The notes: a model not told the origin generated them from the sequence alone. A stretch of 64,000 nt of DNA from Linum tenue (GCA_946122785.1 CAMGYJ010000009.1:28307633-28371632), one strand, 5' to 3'. Shown: positions 46,441 to 59,800, counted from the stretch's first letter. Numbers and translations: made by a program.

Positions 46441-49400
46441 ATGGTAACGACGAAGTCAATGAAGGTGGCTGACACGCTAAAACACAACACCTAACAATGG
46501 CCAAGTGTAACCAATGAAAGGGACTGCAGTAACAGGCAAGTTTAATTATCAACCCGGGGTCTAGATCTACTGCTTACTCCGTGATTCTCTATTATCTAGC
46601 AAACTAGTTCGAATGATTGTTGTGAAAAGTAAAAGCAACAAGAAAGCAGTAAATTGTTCGGGTTTCTAAAGCAGGTAAGAGTCACTCGGGATTGAGTCCC
46701 CCTAGCCCCTTAGTTAGGTTCAATTGCAATTCCCTGGGTTGATTTACTGTTGATTAGACTGCGGAAGATCCGACAGTAGCTTGGAATCTCTTAAGCTGAC
46801 CAAGCCCTCTCAGTCTAACTACCCGGCAGACGACTAGTCTTCACCGGGATAGAAAGCTGAGGCTATGAACACAGAACTCCACTACTGGCGCCAAGAACAC
46901 CAGTACAAAGCAGTAAACTGGCTAACTCTCGTATAGCCAATCTCCTACTATCGAATGAAGAGGCTCTAACAACCTAATCAGATTCTATCTATCTCAGGTT
47001 GCAGCAGAAATTGAGACAAGCTGATCAGACTCAAATCAATTCATTAAACATTCGTCATTCGATTAAAATCAAACAGTAATATCATCCCAAGTCATTACAA
47101 TCAAATCCCTAACACAAGGAACTAGGGTTCTTCATACCCAAGTGAGAGAAGGGTTCTACTCCATAGAGAGAGAAGAGAAAACAAGAATCGGATTAGTCAT
47201 ACTCATAACGATGAGGATAATCTGCTCCGGGACGATGATTTCCACTCCTATGACGATCTCCAGGCTCGATTCGATGAAATCCAGCTCTAAGACAGCTTCT
47301 AGGGTGTGTTCTTCGCACTTTCTCTCTCCAGGGCTCTGTTTTTGCTCTGAAAACACGATTCTCCCACTTCTGGCTCGGATTAGGCTTTAAAACCGGCTTT
47401 CCCGAGTTGCACGGCCAGGTGCACGACCGTGCACATCACCATTCTGGCCGTGCACCCTGAAACGCGCCGTTTCACTTAATTCGATCTCAGCCTTCTTGCA
47501 CGGCCAGGTGCACGGCCGTGCAAGGATCCCGGCCAGCCTGTGCATGTCCTCGGCCAGAGGCGCACGGCCATAATTGCACTTTGCACGGCCGTGCGTCTCC
47601 ATGGTCTGGCCGTGCGAGTCCCCAAAAAGCTCGCCATTCGTCCGTTCTTCGTCCAATCGACCCCAGACTCGCTCCTAAGCCTTCATTCACGTACTAGGAC
47701 CTGAAATAACACAAACAAGCACAACCTAGCGTGAAATCGGCCTAAAACACGAGAATCAAAACCTCAAACGGTGTAAGAACAGGGGTAAAAACATGTGGAA
47801 ATGACGGTCTATCAGTGGCAGAGAAGGCGGCTCAGGCAGCCGATAAAGGCACCGATGCGGGTGACGGAGGGCTCGGTGGAGTGGTGGAGGATCTTATGGA
47901 GATCGAGGAGCTGAGGAACGTCATGGAGACGCAAGCAGAGAGGCAAGAGCGGGTGGAGGAGGAGTTGAATGGGCTGCAGGTGAAGGCTAGGGATCACGGT
48001 CGCACCCTTGACGCATTGTTGGCGGCGGTGGAGGCGCTGCAGGGGCAGGTGAGCAGCTTGACGGAGGCTTGGAAGAAAGGCGGGGCCGGAGCTGGCGGCG
48101 GCGGGCAGCCGCAGATGGAGGGAGACGCGCCGGGGGAGGGCTCCGCCTCGATAGGGGCGCTCGGCGGCCAAGGCGCCGCGCGGGTCACGACGGACAAGGA
48201 GGCAGACGACTCGGTTGAGAAGAAGGGTTCGGTGGCGGCCACCCGTCTCGCGTGCGGGCCAAGTCTCTTTCGGCCCAACAGTCAAGGATGGGCTGTTACC
48301 GACCCCATCGGCCCAGGAGGTGGCACGCGCACGTGGCAAGGCCAAGATGGCCGAGTACGTGGAACCGGATCTGCAGGAGGGCCTAGACGAGGAAGGGTTG
48401 CTGGACCTGGAGCAGGAGTTCGATTATGGGCCATGGCCCAACGAGTTGTATGGGTCGGGGGCGGATTATAGAAGGGACGAAGGCAGTCAGGTGGGCCGAG
48501 CCGGGGTGGAAGGCGGGCCGCGGCTGGAAGGTGGGGCGGCCGAGCGCCATGGGCCGAAGCCCATCGGGCCGGGGCGACCTGGGCCGAGCCGGGCCCCCAG
48601 CGGGCGGGTCGAACCCGGTCGGACCGGACCGGGTCGAACCCTGGTTGAATTGGGTCAGCCGGCGGGACGCGCAGGAGGAGCGGGCAGCAGGGGTTACCCA
48701 GCCCAACAAGGCCAATTCGACGACTACAGCGGATCTCACCCTCCTTTTGGGAATCAACGAGGCACCGGCAAGGAACTGATGAGGGCGGGAACGGGTGTAC
48801 AAAGGCAGAGGAACTAGTTAGGCCGAAGAATGAGATATCAGGAGGAGGAAGAGGACGACTGGGGCTATGAAGGGGAACCGCGATTCTCGCAGCACTATCA
48901 CAGTGGGGCCCAAAGCTATGGAAGGCACCCTGGTTACACACGAGGAGGTGAGGACAAAGATGACATGGTGTCTAGAGCTAAACCCCCTACCATTGAGTTT
49001 TCAAAATTCAATGGTCGTGAAGATGCAGGTCTGTGGATATATTCCGCGGAGCGATGGTTCAAGAACCATCCCACTAGGGAAGAACGGAAGGCTCAGCTAG
49101 CGTCCTTCTACTTGGAGGGAGATGCACTACAGTGGTGGGAGTGGATGGAGCGGACCTATGTTGAAGCTCATACGCTAATCACTTGGCCTATGTTTAAGGA
49201 GGAGTTGAGGTACCAGTTCGGCAAGTCTGAAGGATGGGCTCCCGAGCAGTTGGCCAAGCTGCGCCAGACAGGGACGGTGGCAGAGTATAGGGATGAGTTC
49301 TTCAAATTGGGTAACCAATGCAAGGGCGTTCCGGAGGAGACATTGGTGGGCCTATGCATGGCGGGACTCCGTCCGGAGATTGCAACGGCGGTCCGGGTAT

Positions 49401-49828
49401 TTGAGCCAGATTCACTTCGAGCTGTTTTCCGTCTTGCAGGTAATAAGGAGGAGGAACTGGCTAACTGGCGGGGAGTGATCGGCCGTTATCAGAAGCCGAG
49501 CGGAGGAGGAAGTGGTAGCGGGCCGAGCAGCGGGGCAGAGGCATCGGCGCCGGGTCCGAGCACGGGAGGGGGTGCGACGGCTGGTCCACCCTCCGCGGCC
49601 ATTCGAGCAGGACCTAGGGCACCACCCAAGGGATTTACTAGAGTATCTCCTGCTGAGATCGAGCAGAAGAGGTGAGAAGGGAAATATTTTAACTGTGACG
49701 AGCGGTTCACCTTTGGCCACAAATGCGGGAAGCCTGATTTGATGTTCCTGGTGGGGCGATGGGAAGACGAGGCAGAGGATGAGGTTGCAGAGGACTCAGG
49801 AGCGGAGCAAGAGAAGCTTCAACCTTGA
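46441..49828 (+). pseudogene. Gag gene of gag-only copy 2, interrupted
   Basis: The ATG at 46441 opens MVTTKSMKVA and is then split by the solo LTR (46470-47814). After it the frame resumes (EKAAQAADKGTDAG). A frameshift falls within about 48215-48471, a TAG at about 48815, and a TGA at 49673-49675 just before the knuckle, whose first Cys is Tyr (KYFNCDERF). The Retrotrans_gag domain (TIEFSKFNGREDAG to RLAGNKEEELANW) is open and about 90 percent alike to copy 1 by eye. The Pol-tail remnant is at 49821-49862, as in copy 1. Confidence 0.88.
46470..47814 (-). mobile_element. Tat-like solo LTR
   Basis: 1,345 bp with target duplication GTGGC (46465-46469 and 47815-47819). On the minus strand it begins TGATAGACCGTC and ends TTAGCGTGTCA. 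There is no primer site, interior or second LTR, so it was left by LTR-LTR recombination. It is related to the LTRs at 1-1283 and, less closely, at 27109-28613. It contains GTGCACGGCCGTGCA-type palindromes at 47400-47620. It lies inside the gag gene of gag-only copy 2. Confidence 0.9.
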
Positions 49829-50267
49829 GGACAAGGTTGCTTCCCAAGGAGGCGGGGATGTTAGAAACAAATAATTTGCAGCTTTTTGTTATTTCGTATT
49901 ATTGTCGGTCTTTGATAATTGGGGGATTATTTGGAATATTTAGCTATAAGCAGGGAGTCGATTGTTACATTTTATTATGTGGGTAGGAGTTAGAGAATTG
50001 GCGGATTATATATTCTGCAGTAGGGTGTTATTTTGACATTAAGCAATCAATTACAGAAAACCTAAAACTAATCCCTCCCTCTCTCTTTCCTCCCTCCTGC
50101 ACCGAACCCCTCTTCCCTCTTCTTCCTTTGCTGCTCGGCAGCAGCCCTCTTTCCCTCTCTTCTTCCTAAATTCCCCTATTCCCAATCCCTAGCTTGGTCA
50201 ATCCCTAATTGATCCAGCTATTTTCCCCAATCCCAAAATCGTTAGAAACTTTGTTTCTAACAGCTGG

Positions 50268-51101
50268 TGATAGGGGGAAATCAAGGGGATATTGGTGGTG
50301 TGGTAAAAGGAAAGGGAGGACAGCAGGGGGCTGGATGTGGGGAGCCGAGCGGGAAGGCAGGGACAAGAGATGGCGCTGGGAGTTCTGCCATGTCGAAGAA
50401 AGAAGCGAGGACTCGGAAGGAGAAGATGGAGGTGGATACAGTCGTGTCCAGGAAAGAAGCAGGGACGAGAGACGGCGCTGGGAGCTCTGTCATGCCGAAG
50501 AAAGAAGCGGGGACTCGGAAGGAGAAGATGGAGGTGGATACTGTCGTGTCCCGTAAAGAAGGAGGCGAAGCAAGAGATACGAAGATGGAGGCTATAAAAA
50601 GCGGGGCTGGAGGGTCAAAAGAATTAATTAAAATAAAAATACCTATGAGGAAGCAGGGTGGTGCAGTGGCGGGGAAAAATGGAGAGCCGAAAAAGGGTAA
50701 GGACAAGGTTCTGAGGGTGGGGAATGAGCAGGCAATAGGGAAGGAGAAAGGGAAGAAAGTGGTTGATGGAGGGGAGAAGGAAAAGCAGTTGGAAAGAGAG
50801 GTGGGCTTTCAGGAGTCTAAAGAAGGGGAGAAAGAATTGATGCCGAACCATATGGGGGTGGCAGCAGAAGAGATAAAGGGGGGGTGATGAGAGTATGAAA
50901 CAGGTGGCCTTTCGGATGGTGGCGCCGGAACCGGATGAAGCAGAAGAAAAGAAGAGAGCTGCGACAATGGTTGCGGACCTCACAGAAGACCCGACACCGG
51001 TGAAGAAGTTATGCTTGGAGGACTCAAGTGGTGAGGAGATAGAAGACAGGAATGTTGCGGTTGAGGAAGCCAGCCGAGAGTGGCCCCAAGGCGATAAATG
51101 A
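50268..51101 (+). pseudogene. LINE-2 ORF1, C-terminal part
   Basis: Lys/Glu/Gly-rich low-complexity tail after the LTR insertion. Residues at 50357-50560 are two tandem 34-residue units (GTRDGAGSS, KKEA.TRKEKMEVDTVVSRKE). A change in the G run at 50877-50884 shifts the frame. The last segment is ESMKQVAFRMVAPEPDEAEEKK to EWPQGDK, stopping at 51101. The stop overlaps the ORF2 start as ATGA. Confidence 0.75.
50357..50560 (+). repeat. Two tandem 102-bp units in LINE ORF1
   Basis: Units start at 50357 and 50459 and differ at a handful of sites. They keep the reading frame (34 codons each). Confidence 0.92.
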
Positions 51102-53454
51102 GTCTGTTAGCCTGGAATGTGTGTGGGATTGGGCCGTCCATCACATTCCAGTCGATCTTAGGAGTCATTCGTGTCAATAATTCTGATGTTGTTTTCTTTT
51201 CGGAAACGCGTTCGCGTCGTAGGGTGGTGTCTCGTAGTTTGCGAGGTCTTGGGTTTTCTGATTTTCATTTAGTTGATGCTGTTGACTCATCAGGAGGGTT
51301 AGCAGTAGCGTGGTCCCCTGGGAGCGGTGCCTCAGTGCTGTCTAGTTCGTCTTTTTTATTTTTGTCGGTTTGGAAGTTAATGGAATAAAAGTAGTAGTAG
51401 TGTTTGTCTATATTAGTTGTCGCGAGCAGGATCGTGTTCTCCAGTTTGATACGTTACGCAGCTATTGTGCGGGATTGCAAGAACCATATTTGATGGTAGG
51501 GGATTTTAATGGAATCCTTGCCTCCGAGGAAAAAATGGGGGGTGTTCCGTGGGTCCCAGCTCATTCTCAAACATTTCGATCGTTTGTTGATGGGCTAGGA
51601 CTCCATGATTTGGGGTTTCGAGGGAATCCTTTTACGTGGTCAAATCGGCGAATGGGAAATGAGTGTATTCAGGAGCGATTGGATAGAGCATTAGCCTCGG
51701 AACGTTGGGTCGAGAAGTTCCCGAAGGCGATGGTGCACCATGGAACGGACCTCGGATCAGACCACCGGGCCCTGATCGTATCTGATAAGACCCACATGAG
51801 AGTGGCGAGATCCCTCTTTTGAATTTGATGCCCGTTGGGCGGAGAACCCGGAGGTGAGGCCTATGGTGGAGGAGATTTGGGAGGAGCAGGTCCAGGGCTC
51901 CCCGATGTACCAATTGTGGACTCGTTTGAAGAAATTGCGACACCGACTCCATAGTTGGAGCCGGAAGGGTACTTTTAATTCAGCTAGACAAATTCGGACT
52001 CTGGAGACTGAAATAGCTGCGATAAAGGAAGAATACCCTATCGACTAGGAACGGGTCAATAACTTGGAGCGGGACCTCACGATAAAATGGGCAGAGGAGG
52101 AAAAATACTGGCGTAAAAAATCCAGGGTTCGATGGTTGAAGGTAGGGGGTCAAAATTCATATTATTTTCATACTGTCACGAGAGCACGAAGACGTCGGAA
52201 TTTTGTGGAGAGATTACAGAACGAGGATGGCGAGTGGGTGGAGGAAGAGGATGCAAAAGCTAATCTAGCGGTCGGGTTCTAGTCACACCTATTTACGTCG
52301 GGGACGGAGGAGACTGATGTTTGGGAGAAGGTGAATGCCTTTCCCATTGATCGGAGGGTCACAGAGGTGATGAACATTAGCCTCACGGCAGAAGTGACAC
52401 CGGAGGAGATCCGGCGTATGGTCTTTTCTATAGGATCTACGCAGGCTCCAGGTTCGGACTGATTTACTGGCAAATTTTTTAATAGTTTTTGGGACATTGT
52501 TGGGCCATCGGTGATTGCCGCTGTACAATCATTCTTTGTGAATGGGCGTATCTTACGAAGCTTCAATCACACGTGGATCACGTTGATCCCAAAAGTGGAT
52601 ACAGTGGAAAATATGCGCCAATTGAGAACGATTAGTCATTGTCAAGTGGTGTATAAGATCATATCGAAAATTATGGCTGAAAGGATGGCGAGTTGTCTAC
52701 CAGATATTGTTTCCCCTGGTTAGAATGCTTTCATCCGGGATCGACAAATAGTTGATAATGTTCTTATTGGCCATGAAATAATGCACTATTTGAAAATTAA
52801 GAAGAAAGGTAAGAAGGGTTACTTAGCTCTGAAGGTTGATATGGAAAAGGCCTATGATAGAGTGGATTGGCCGTTCTTACTTGCGATCTTAAAGAAATTG
52901 GGTTTTAGCCCATTGTGGATTAGTTGGATTCGAGAATGTGTCTCTACTGCGAGTTTCTCGGTCATGATGAATAGGAAACCTTCGAGATTTTTCCAATCCT
53001 CTAGGGGATTGCGACAGGGTGACCCATTATCTCCATTGTTATTTGTCCTTTGTACAGAGGGATTTGCAGCCTTGCTTCGTCAGGCGAGCGAGAGAGGGGA
53101 AATTGAAGGTATTCGTGTGAGTCCGCGGGCTCCATGGGTATCTCATATGTTTTTTTGCTGATGACTCCTACTTGTTTATTAAAGCGTCGGTTCAGGGGTG
53201 CAATGACCTCCTATATGTGTTGAAAGAGTATGAGGCACTAAGTGGACAGAAGGTGAATATGGAGAAGTCTGTTGTATGCTTTAGTGCCAACTTCTCAGCA
53301 GAGGAGAAAACCGCAATGGCGGGGATTCTGGGGGTGGGGGCGATTGGGACCCAAGATAAGTACTTGGGACTTCCGTCCCTAGTTGCCTGGTCAAAGGCAG
53401 ATACTCTTCGGTTCTTAGAGGAAAAGCTTCTGCAGAGGATTCAGGGATGGAAGC
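51098..53454 (+). pseudogene. LINE-2 ORF2, endonuclease and reverse transcriptase
   Basis: Starts MSLLAWNVCGIGP at 51098. The endonuclease has SETRS, then VGDFNGIL near 51500 and LGSDHRALI near 51765. The RT has LKVDMEKAYDRVDW near 52840, SRGLRQGDPLSPLLF near 53005, and a catalytic FADD site near 53150. An extra T in a T run there turns the frame into a stop. Other stops or shifts lie near 51360, 51822, 52046, 52280, 52460 and 52723. At 53454 the Tekay-like element interrupts the RT/thumb region. It encodes nothing active. Confidence 0.88.
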
Positions 53455-54808
53455 TGTAACATCCCGTTACGGCAAAACTCATATTTCGATCGCTAGAAAG
53501 TTCGCGATTTAAAATCGAGCATTTCGACACTATTTCGACGAAAATCGGATTATCGATCGATCAGATAAGTATACGTATTAATATTATATATATATATATA
53601 TTAATTAAGCGGACGGGCATATATAAATATATAAACCCTTTCCCCCGTCCCTTTTATTCTCATCACCATCGTCATTTTTCCATTTCGGACCGAGAGAGAA
53701 GCAGAGCGAGCGAAGTGCAGGGAGCGACTGTGGAAAAATTCCAAAGCTCCAATCTTGAGCCCTAGTGATCCAAAAATCCCGTAAGTAATGCCTAATTCAT
53801 CTATACATCATGATTTATCGATTTAGAGCTTTAAAACGAGTTTTTGGTTCAGGAATTTCTTAAATTCCCGATAAGCCAAATTAGGGTTTCGGAGTATCCG
53901 GAAGCCGGATTGAGCCCAAATTTCATATACGAGCTTCCTGCAGCGAGGTAATCAATCCTCTAGTTCTAATCCCTGAATTTCGGCTATTATTTAGGCCGGG
54001 GTCCAAACCGCTGAATTTAGCTCCGGCCAGGGTTTGATGTATTTTTATCAAGAATTTGACCCGGAGCCTGGAACTAATATTGACGGGGATACTGCAGGGG
54101 ATATTAGGGCGGTCTCGGATTTTAATTCGGTGTTCGTTCGTGAAATTGACGTTTTAGTACGGGAGGCTAGAACCAGTGTTTGAACTACCAGAACTGGTGA
54201 GGGATTAGCACGACATACCTGGTTTGTCGTATCACGATAATTATATTGATGCTTAGAATTGACCTAGGTGAACTAGAATGGCATGATTAGGGGTGTATGG
54301 ACTTTTGTGCTATATGATGAACCCTGGACTGCTATATGATATTATTGACTTGCCCTAATCGATATGGACCTGGCTTATGCTGATGATTGTGTATATGTTG
54401 CAAATTGTGGGCTTGACTGTTGATATGCCTTAAGATGGTTCGAAAAGGTGATAGGGTATGATTGTTCATGATTGTTGTATTTGGATGCACATGTGGGAAA
54501 ATATATATTCTCTGGTGATATTATGATGTTTAAGGAGGATGACTTGCACGAGGGTTTATCCCGAGGAAGTGCAATTATACGACTCCTGATTTACCTATGT
54601 TGAGCCAATTGTGGCCGGGTCAAGTACATGTGTAAGTAACGAATTATGATTAAGCAAGATGAGATATGGATCATGTATAAGGACATCAAGTAAGAGTGAT
54701 TTGGTCTCATGGTCAATTACATAGTAATTAGGGCTCCCCATGCTATTACTCCGTTATGATATGTTATGTCACACCCCTAATGTGGTGCTGACCGTTGATT
54801 CATCATGA

Positions 54809-54933
54809 GATATGACCACACCCAGAGTGGTGTTGAGTCCGATATGACCACACCCAGAGTGGTGTCAGGTCCGATATGACTACACCGACAGTGGTGGGTC
54901 CGATATGACCACATCCACGAGATGTTTGGTCCG
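54809..54933 (+). repeat. Hairpin-bearing ~32-bp tandem repeat in the 5' LTR
   Basis: Four units of GTCCGATATGACCACACCC type, each followed by AGAGTGGTGT or a variant that pairs with CCACACC. The 3' LTR has one more unit (62114-62270). Confidence 0.85.
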
Positions 54934-55734
54934 TATTCCCGGAAGAGTAACTAGCATGGGAGTACCCAGGCGCCTATAAGTAAAACATGATAAGATGCAT
55001 ATGCATAAGTCAAGGTGGTTGAGTCTTTTGGATGGCTGAGGTCTGATCCTAGTGCTTTGGCTTGGTTGCTAGATGTATGGTAGGGGTATGCTCTGTTATG
55101 AACTCACTATGCTATGATTATCTCACTCAGCTATGAGCTGACCCTCTTTTATTCTTTTCCTCTGCTTATGCTATGTGTAAGCAGATCATCATCAGCAGCA
55201 GCAGTAGATAGGTGTATAGGTGGGAGCTGAGCAAGAGTTGAAGGCAAGATGAGGTATGGTCTTCAACTATTCTGTGCTTGGACTACTACTCGGGATTTTG
55301 GCCAGTGATCCACACCTTTTTGTAAAAATGTTTTGAGAACGTTTTTCATGTGCATACTAGCTTCTGATGTAGTGTGAGATATCCATAGGTGTGGAAAGTT
55401 GATGATATGTGTATATTTATGTGGTTGTGTAAGTTATGACGACTATGATATGTATTAGTAAGGCATGCAGTTGTGGAGTATGAAAACTGTGACTATGGCT
55501 ATGAAAGCCAATGTATATGGTTGTGAGTATATATGTTTGTCCATGAATGCATGGATTCAGATGAATTATTTTGCAGGATTAGATGGAAGAACTGTTAGCC
55601 CATTACGCGAGTAATTCATGTCGAAATTTTATTTGGGTAAATTTTGATAATTAATGTAACATCCAAGATTAATTCCGCTGCAATTGTATGAACAATATGA
55701 TTAGGCAAAACGTATAGGGTAGGGTGTTACAGTT

Positions 55735-55746
55735 TGGTATCAGAGC
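55735..55746 (+). other. Primer binding site of the Tekay-like element
   Basis: TGGTATCAGAGC, three bases after the 5' LTR; tRNA-iMet type. Confidence 0.93.
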
Positions 55747-55866
55747 CCGGTTCCCTCTTTTTGTTGTTATGGCGTACTATACCCTATGGGAGGTTAAACA
55801 CTCCTAAGGAGGGGAGTACCCCATAATGAATTAAACTGGGAATTGAGTTTGACATGATTATGTGTA

Positions 55867-56679
55867 TTGGTATGTTGGATGAAATTACCTGCATCATGGT
55901 TTCCAAAATTGAGTTTTGAACTTATTTGTTTTCAAGTAATTACTTTGGGAAAATTTTGTTTTAACCAAGTGAGAGATTTGGTGAAGAATGAATTTGTGTG
56001 GATCAATCTAAGGCCAATATTTCCTTGCAGCTCGCACGGAAGTTGTCATAATGTTCCTACTGACCAGTCGAGAGGAGTAGGGGCGGTTGATGCAAGACCG
56101 CCAGTATTAGACTATGCAAAGATGAAGAGTTTGGGTGGTAGGGACTTTAAGGGAGATGTGAGTCCAGATGATGTGGTAGAGTGGTTGAGGGAGATGGAAG
56201 ATGTGTTTGAGTATCTTTATGCGACCCCAGAGGAAAAAGTGCAATATGTTGTTTTTCTCCTAAAGGGGTATGCGAGGAGCTGGTGGTCCTCAGTCTCTAG
56301 AGTTAATGGTGAACGAGTTCAGTTCACCTGGGAGGAATTCCTGAAGGCCTTTAAGACAGAGTTTCTTCCCGAAGCTTTTATCAGGGCAAAGAATAATGAA
56401 TTCGCCAACCTTAAGCAGGAGAATATGACAGTTACTGAGTACACCATCAAGTTTGTTCGACTACTCTACTTTGAAGATGGGTTGGCGGATACTGAGCATA
56501 AGAAGAAGATGAGATACTTGCATGGTCTGCGCATAGGATTGAAAGAAAAGATCCACAGGGTTGATGAAGAGAGTATGGCCACAATCAAGGAGGCAGACTT
56601 AAGTATGAAGCATATGAAGTTGAGAGCCGAGAGGAACACAAAACCAAAGAAGAGGAGAAGAAGAGGAAATAAGGAGTAA
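55867..56679 (+). pseudogene. Gag of the Tekay-like element, frame broken near the knuckle
   Basis: The recognisable Gag starts near KMKSLGGRDFKGDVSPDDVVEW (about 56120), with the Retrotrans_gag core YVVFLLKGYARSWWSSV, FLKAFKTEFLPEAF, LKQENMTVTEYTIKFVRL. The first 60-70 codons of the frame look unlike a Gag start. Near 56625 the frame slips, and a TAA lies in the expected frame near 56668. The family's [10 protein letters not shown] linker and the [14 protein letters not shown] knuckle then follow in the pol frame (about 56851-56895). This copy would therefore need a partner's Gag. Confidence 0.85.
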
Positions 56680-56885
56680 ATTATGTTGGACCTCGTTACC
56701 CACCCAGGAGAGGTCCTAGCAGTTTTGGGAGAACACAGAGTCAATCTATCTCGGGAACATCATACAGGGCACCAATTTCCTCTGCCACACAAGCTCCAGT
56801 TTGTCAAGTTTGTCAAAAGAGACACTTTGGGGAGTGTTGGAGGTTTTCTGGAGTATGCTTTCAATGCGGCCAGCCGGGTCACATC

Positions 56886-59800
56886 ATGAGGAGCTGTCCT
56901 TATAGGGGAGGTGGAAGACCTACTCAGTCTGAACCTTCAGTGCAATTTAGTAGAGCCCCAACTAGAGGTGGTTATCAGGGAGGCGGTAGTGGATTTCAGA
57001 GTGGTCGTGGTGGTTCACAAGGTGGTAGAGGTGGTGGTCGAAATCAGCCATCAGGAAGTGGTACGCAGGGTACCAGAGCACCGGGAGCACCGAGGGTTTA
57101 TGCAATGACTCGAGGTGAGGCAGAAGTGGCACCAGAAGTTGTGACTGGTATGCTTTCTATCCTTGGCAAGCAATTATATGCTTTGATCGATACTGGTTCC
57201 TCTCACTCATTCATGTCATATACGTTTGCACATATGCTACGCTTAGTTCCAGATAAGCTAGGTTATACCTTATGTGTTAAAACACCTGTGGGAGATACCT
57301 TGAAGGTAGACTCAGTTATTAGAAGTTCCTTCATTTGTGTGGAAGGAGCTTTCCTAGCAGCAGATTTAATTCTGCTACCTTTTGATGAATTTGATGTCAT
57401 CCTTGGAATGGACTTTCTGGCAACACATGGAGCTGTTGTGGATTGTCAAAAGAAAGAAGTGTTATTCAACACACCAGATAAAGGTCCTGTTGTATTCCGA
57501 GGCATTAAGAAAAAGGAGACTCATTGTTTTCTTTCTGCCTTGGAAGCTTTTCGATTAGTGAAGGAAGGTTGTGAAGCCTTTCTTGCTCAAGTTACTGTTG
57601 TAAATGATAAGAAGGTTGAGGATGTAGAGGTGGTAAGGGAGTTTCCTGATGTATTCCCCGAAGAACTTCCCGGCCTTCCACCAGAAAGGGAAGTAGAGTT
57701 TGATATTGAATTGGTACCTGGCACAACACCAATTTCAATGGCACCATATAGAATGGCACCAATTGAGCTGAAGGAGCTTAAGGAACAATTACAAGAATTG
57801 CTAGACAAGGGGTTTATTCGACCTAGCATCTCACCTTGGGGTGCACCGGTTTTGTTTGTCAAGAAAAAAGATGGATCCATGAGAATGTGCATTGATTACC
57901 GGAGGTTGAATAAAGCAACAGTGAAAAATCGTTATCCCCTCCCAAGAATAGATGACTTGTTTGATCAATTGCAGGGTGCATCAGTCTTTTCTAAGATTGA
58001 TTTGAGGTCCGGGTACCATCAACTGAAAGTGGCAGATGAAGCGACCTCAAAGACAGCTTTTAGAACAAGATATGGGCATTATGAGTTCCTGGTAATGCCT
58101 TTTGGACTCACTAATGCGCCAGCAGTATTTATGGCTCTTATGAACAGAGTTTTTCATGAATATCTTGATAAGTTTGTGATTGTGTTCATAGATGATATTC
58201 TCATCTATTCTAAAAGCGAAGAGGAGCACAAAAATCACCTTAGAATTGTATTGCAAATTTTAAGGGAGAAACAATTATATGCAAAATTCTCAAAATGTGA
58301 GTTTTGGCTGAAGGAGGTAATATTTCTGGGACATGTAATTTCTGGAAGAGGAGTGGAGGTGGATCCGAAAAAGGTGGAAGCAGTGGTGAATTGGGCTCCA
58401 CCAAAAGATGTGTCGGAGTTGAGAAGTTTTCTTGGCATGGCGGGTTACTATCGGCGGTTCGTAGAAGGATTTTCCAAAATTGCTGCACCATTGACTAAAC
58501 TGTTGAGGAAGAATACCAAGTATGTTTGGGATGAATCATGTCAAAATAGTTTTGATGAACTGAAGAAGAGATTGACCACCGCACCAGTACTTGCACTACC
58601 TTCAAGTCAGGGAGAGTTTGTGGTGTATAGTGATGCCTCTTATCAAGGATTGAGCTGTGTGTTAATGCAAGATGGAAGAGTTATTGCATATGCCTCTATG
58701 CAATTGCGTCCTCATGAAGTAAATTATCCCACTCATGATTTGGAGTTGGCAGCGGTGGTATTTGCTCTCAAGATATGGCGACATTATTTATATGGTGAGA
58801 CTTTTAAAATCCTCACTGATCATAAAAGCCTGAAGTATATTATGGATCAGAAGGATTTAAATAGTCGCCAGAGGAGATGGATTGAACTTCTAAAAGATTA
58901 TGATTGTACAATTGATTACCATCCAGGTAAAGCTAATGTAGTTGCTGATGCCCTAAGCAGAAAGGGGAAGAAGAATATAAATGATCTGGTTGATTTGAGG
59001 GCAATGAATGTTAATTTGGAAGTGGATGGTGTAACAGGGTTACTAGCTCGGTTGAACATTCGAACTTTGTTGCACGACAAGATTCGTGAGAAGCAGAAGG
59101 AGGACCCAGAGTTGGCAAAAATCATTCAAGACATTGAGGAAGGAAAAGAAAGCCCATTTGAAATGGTAGATGGCATGTTGAAGATTAATGGAAGGGCATG
59201 CGTTCCTAATGTTGATAATTTGAGGAAAGAGATCCTAGATGAAGCTCATTCTTCTGCTTATGCCATGCACCCAGGAGCAACTAAAATGTATCACACGATC
59301 AAACCATATTTTTGGTGGCGTGGGATGAAAAAGGAAGCGGCTGAACATGTTTTCACATGTCTGGTATGTCAGAAAGTTAAGGCAGAACATCAAGCTCCTG
59401 TAGGGAAACTGCAACCACTTCCAATTCCAGAATGGAAGTGGGAAAGAATCACAATGGATTTTGTATATGGTCCCCCATCATCAAGGGGAAAAGATGCAGT
59501 ATGGGTTGTGGACCGACTAACCAAATCGGCTCACTTTTTACCCATTAGATGGAAACCATCACTGGAGACTTTGTCTCAACTATATATTAAGGAGATCGTC
59601 AGATTGCATGGTGTGCCAATTTCTATTGTCTCTGATCGAGACCCAAGCTTCACATCTCGGTTTTGGCAAAGTTTACATGATGCCTTGGGAACTAAACTGC
59701 ATTTTACTTCAGCTTATCATCCTCAAACAGATGGGCAAAGTGAACGAACCATCCTTACCTTAGAGGAGTTACTTCGATCATGTGTAATGCAATGGGAGGA

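Larger units (their letters stand above)
45974..50262 (+). mobile_element. Gag-only Ty3-type LTR element, copy 2
   Basis: 4,289 bp including a nested solo LTR; about 2.94 kb without it. The target duplication is GCTGG (45969-45973 and 50263-50267). The 5' LTR is 45974-46377 and the 3' LTR 49859-50262, both 404 bp and nearly identical. It has the same layout as copy 1: primer site, gag, pol-tail scar, purine tract AAGGAGGCGGGGA. It inserted into LINE ORF1. Confidence 0.94.

Noticed and set aside
48282..48941. 219-codon minus-strand frame in gag-only copy 2
   Set aside because: Same reason: antisense shadow of the gag linker (Pro/Arg-rich).
55735..55746. tRNA genes at the TGGTATCAGAGC sites
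   Set aside because: These are 12-base primer sites directly after LTRs, not full tRNA folds.
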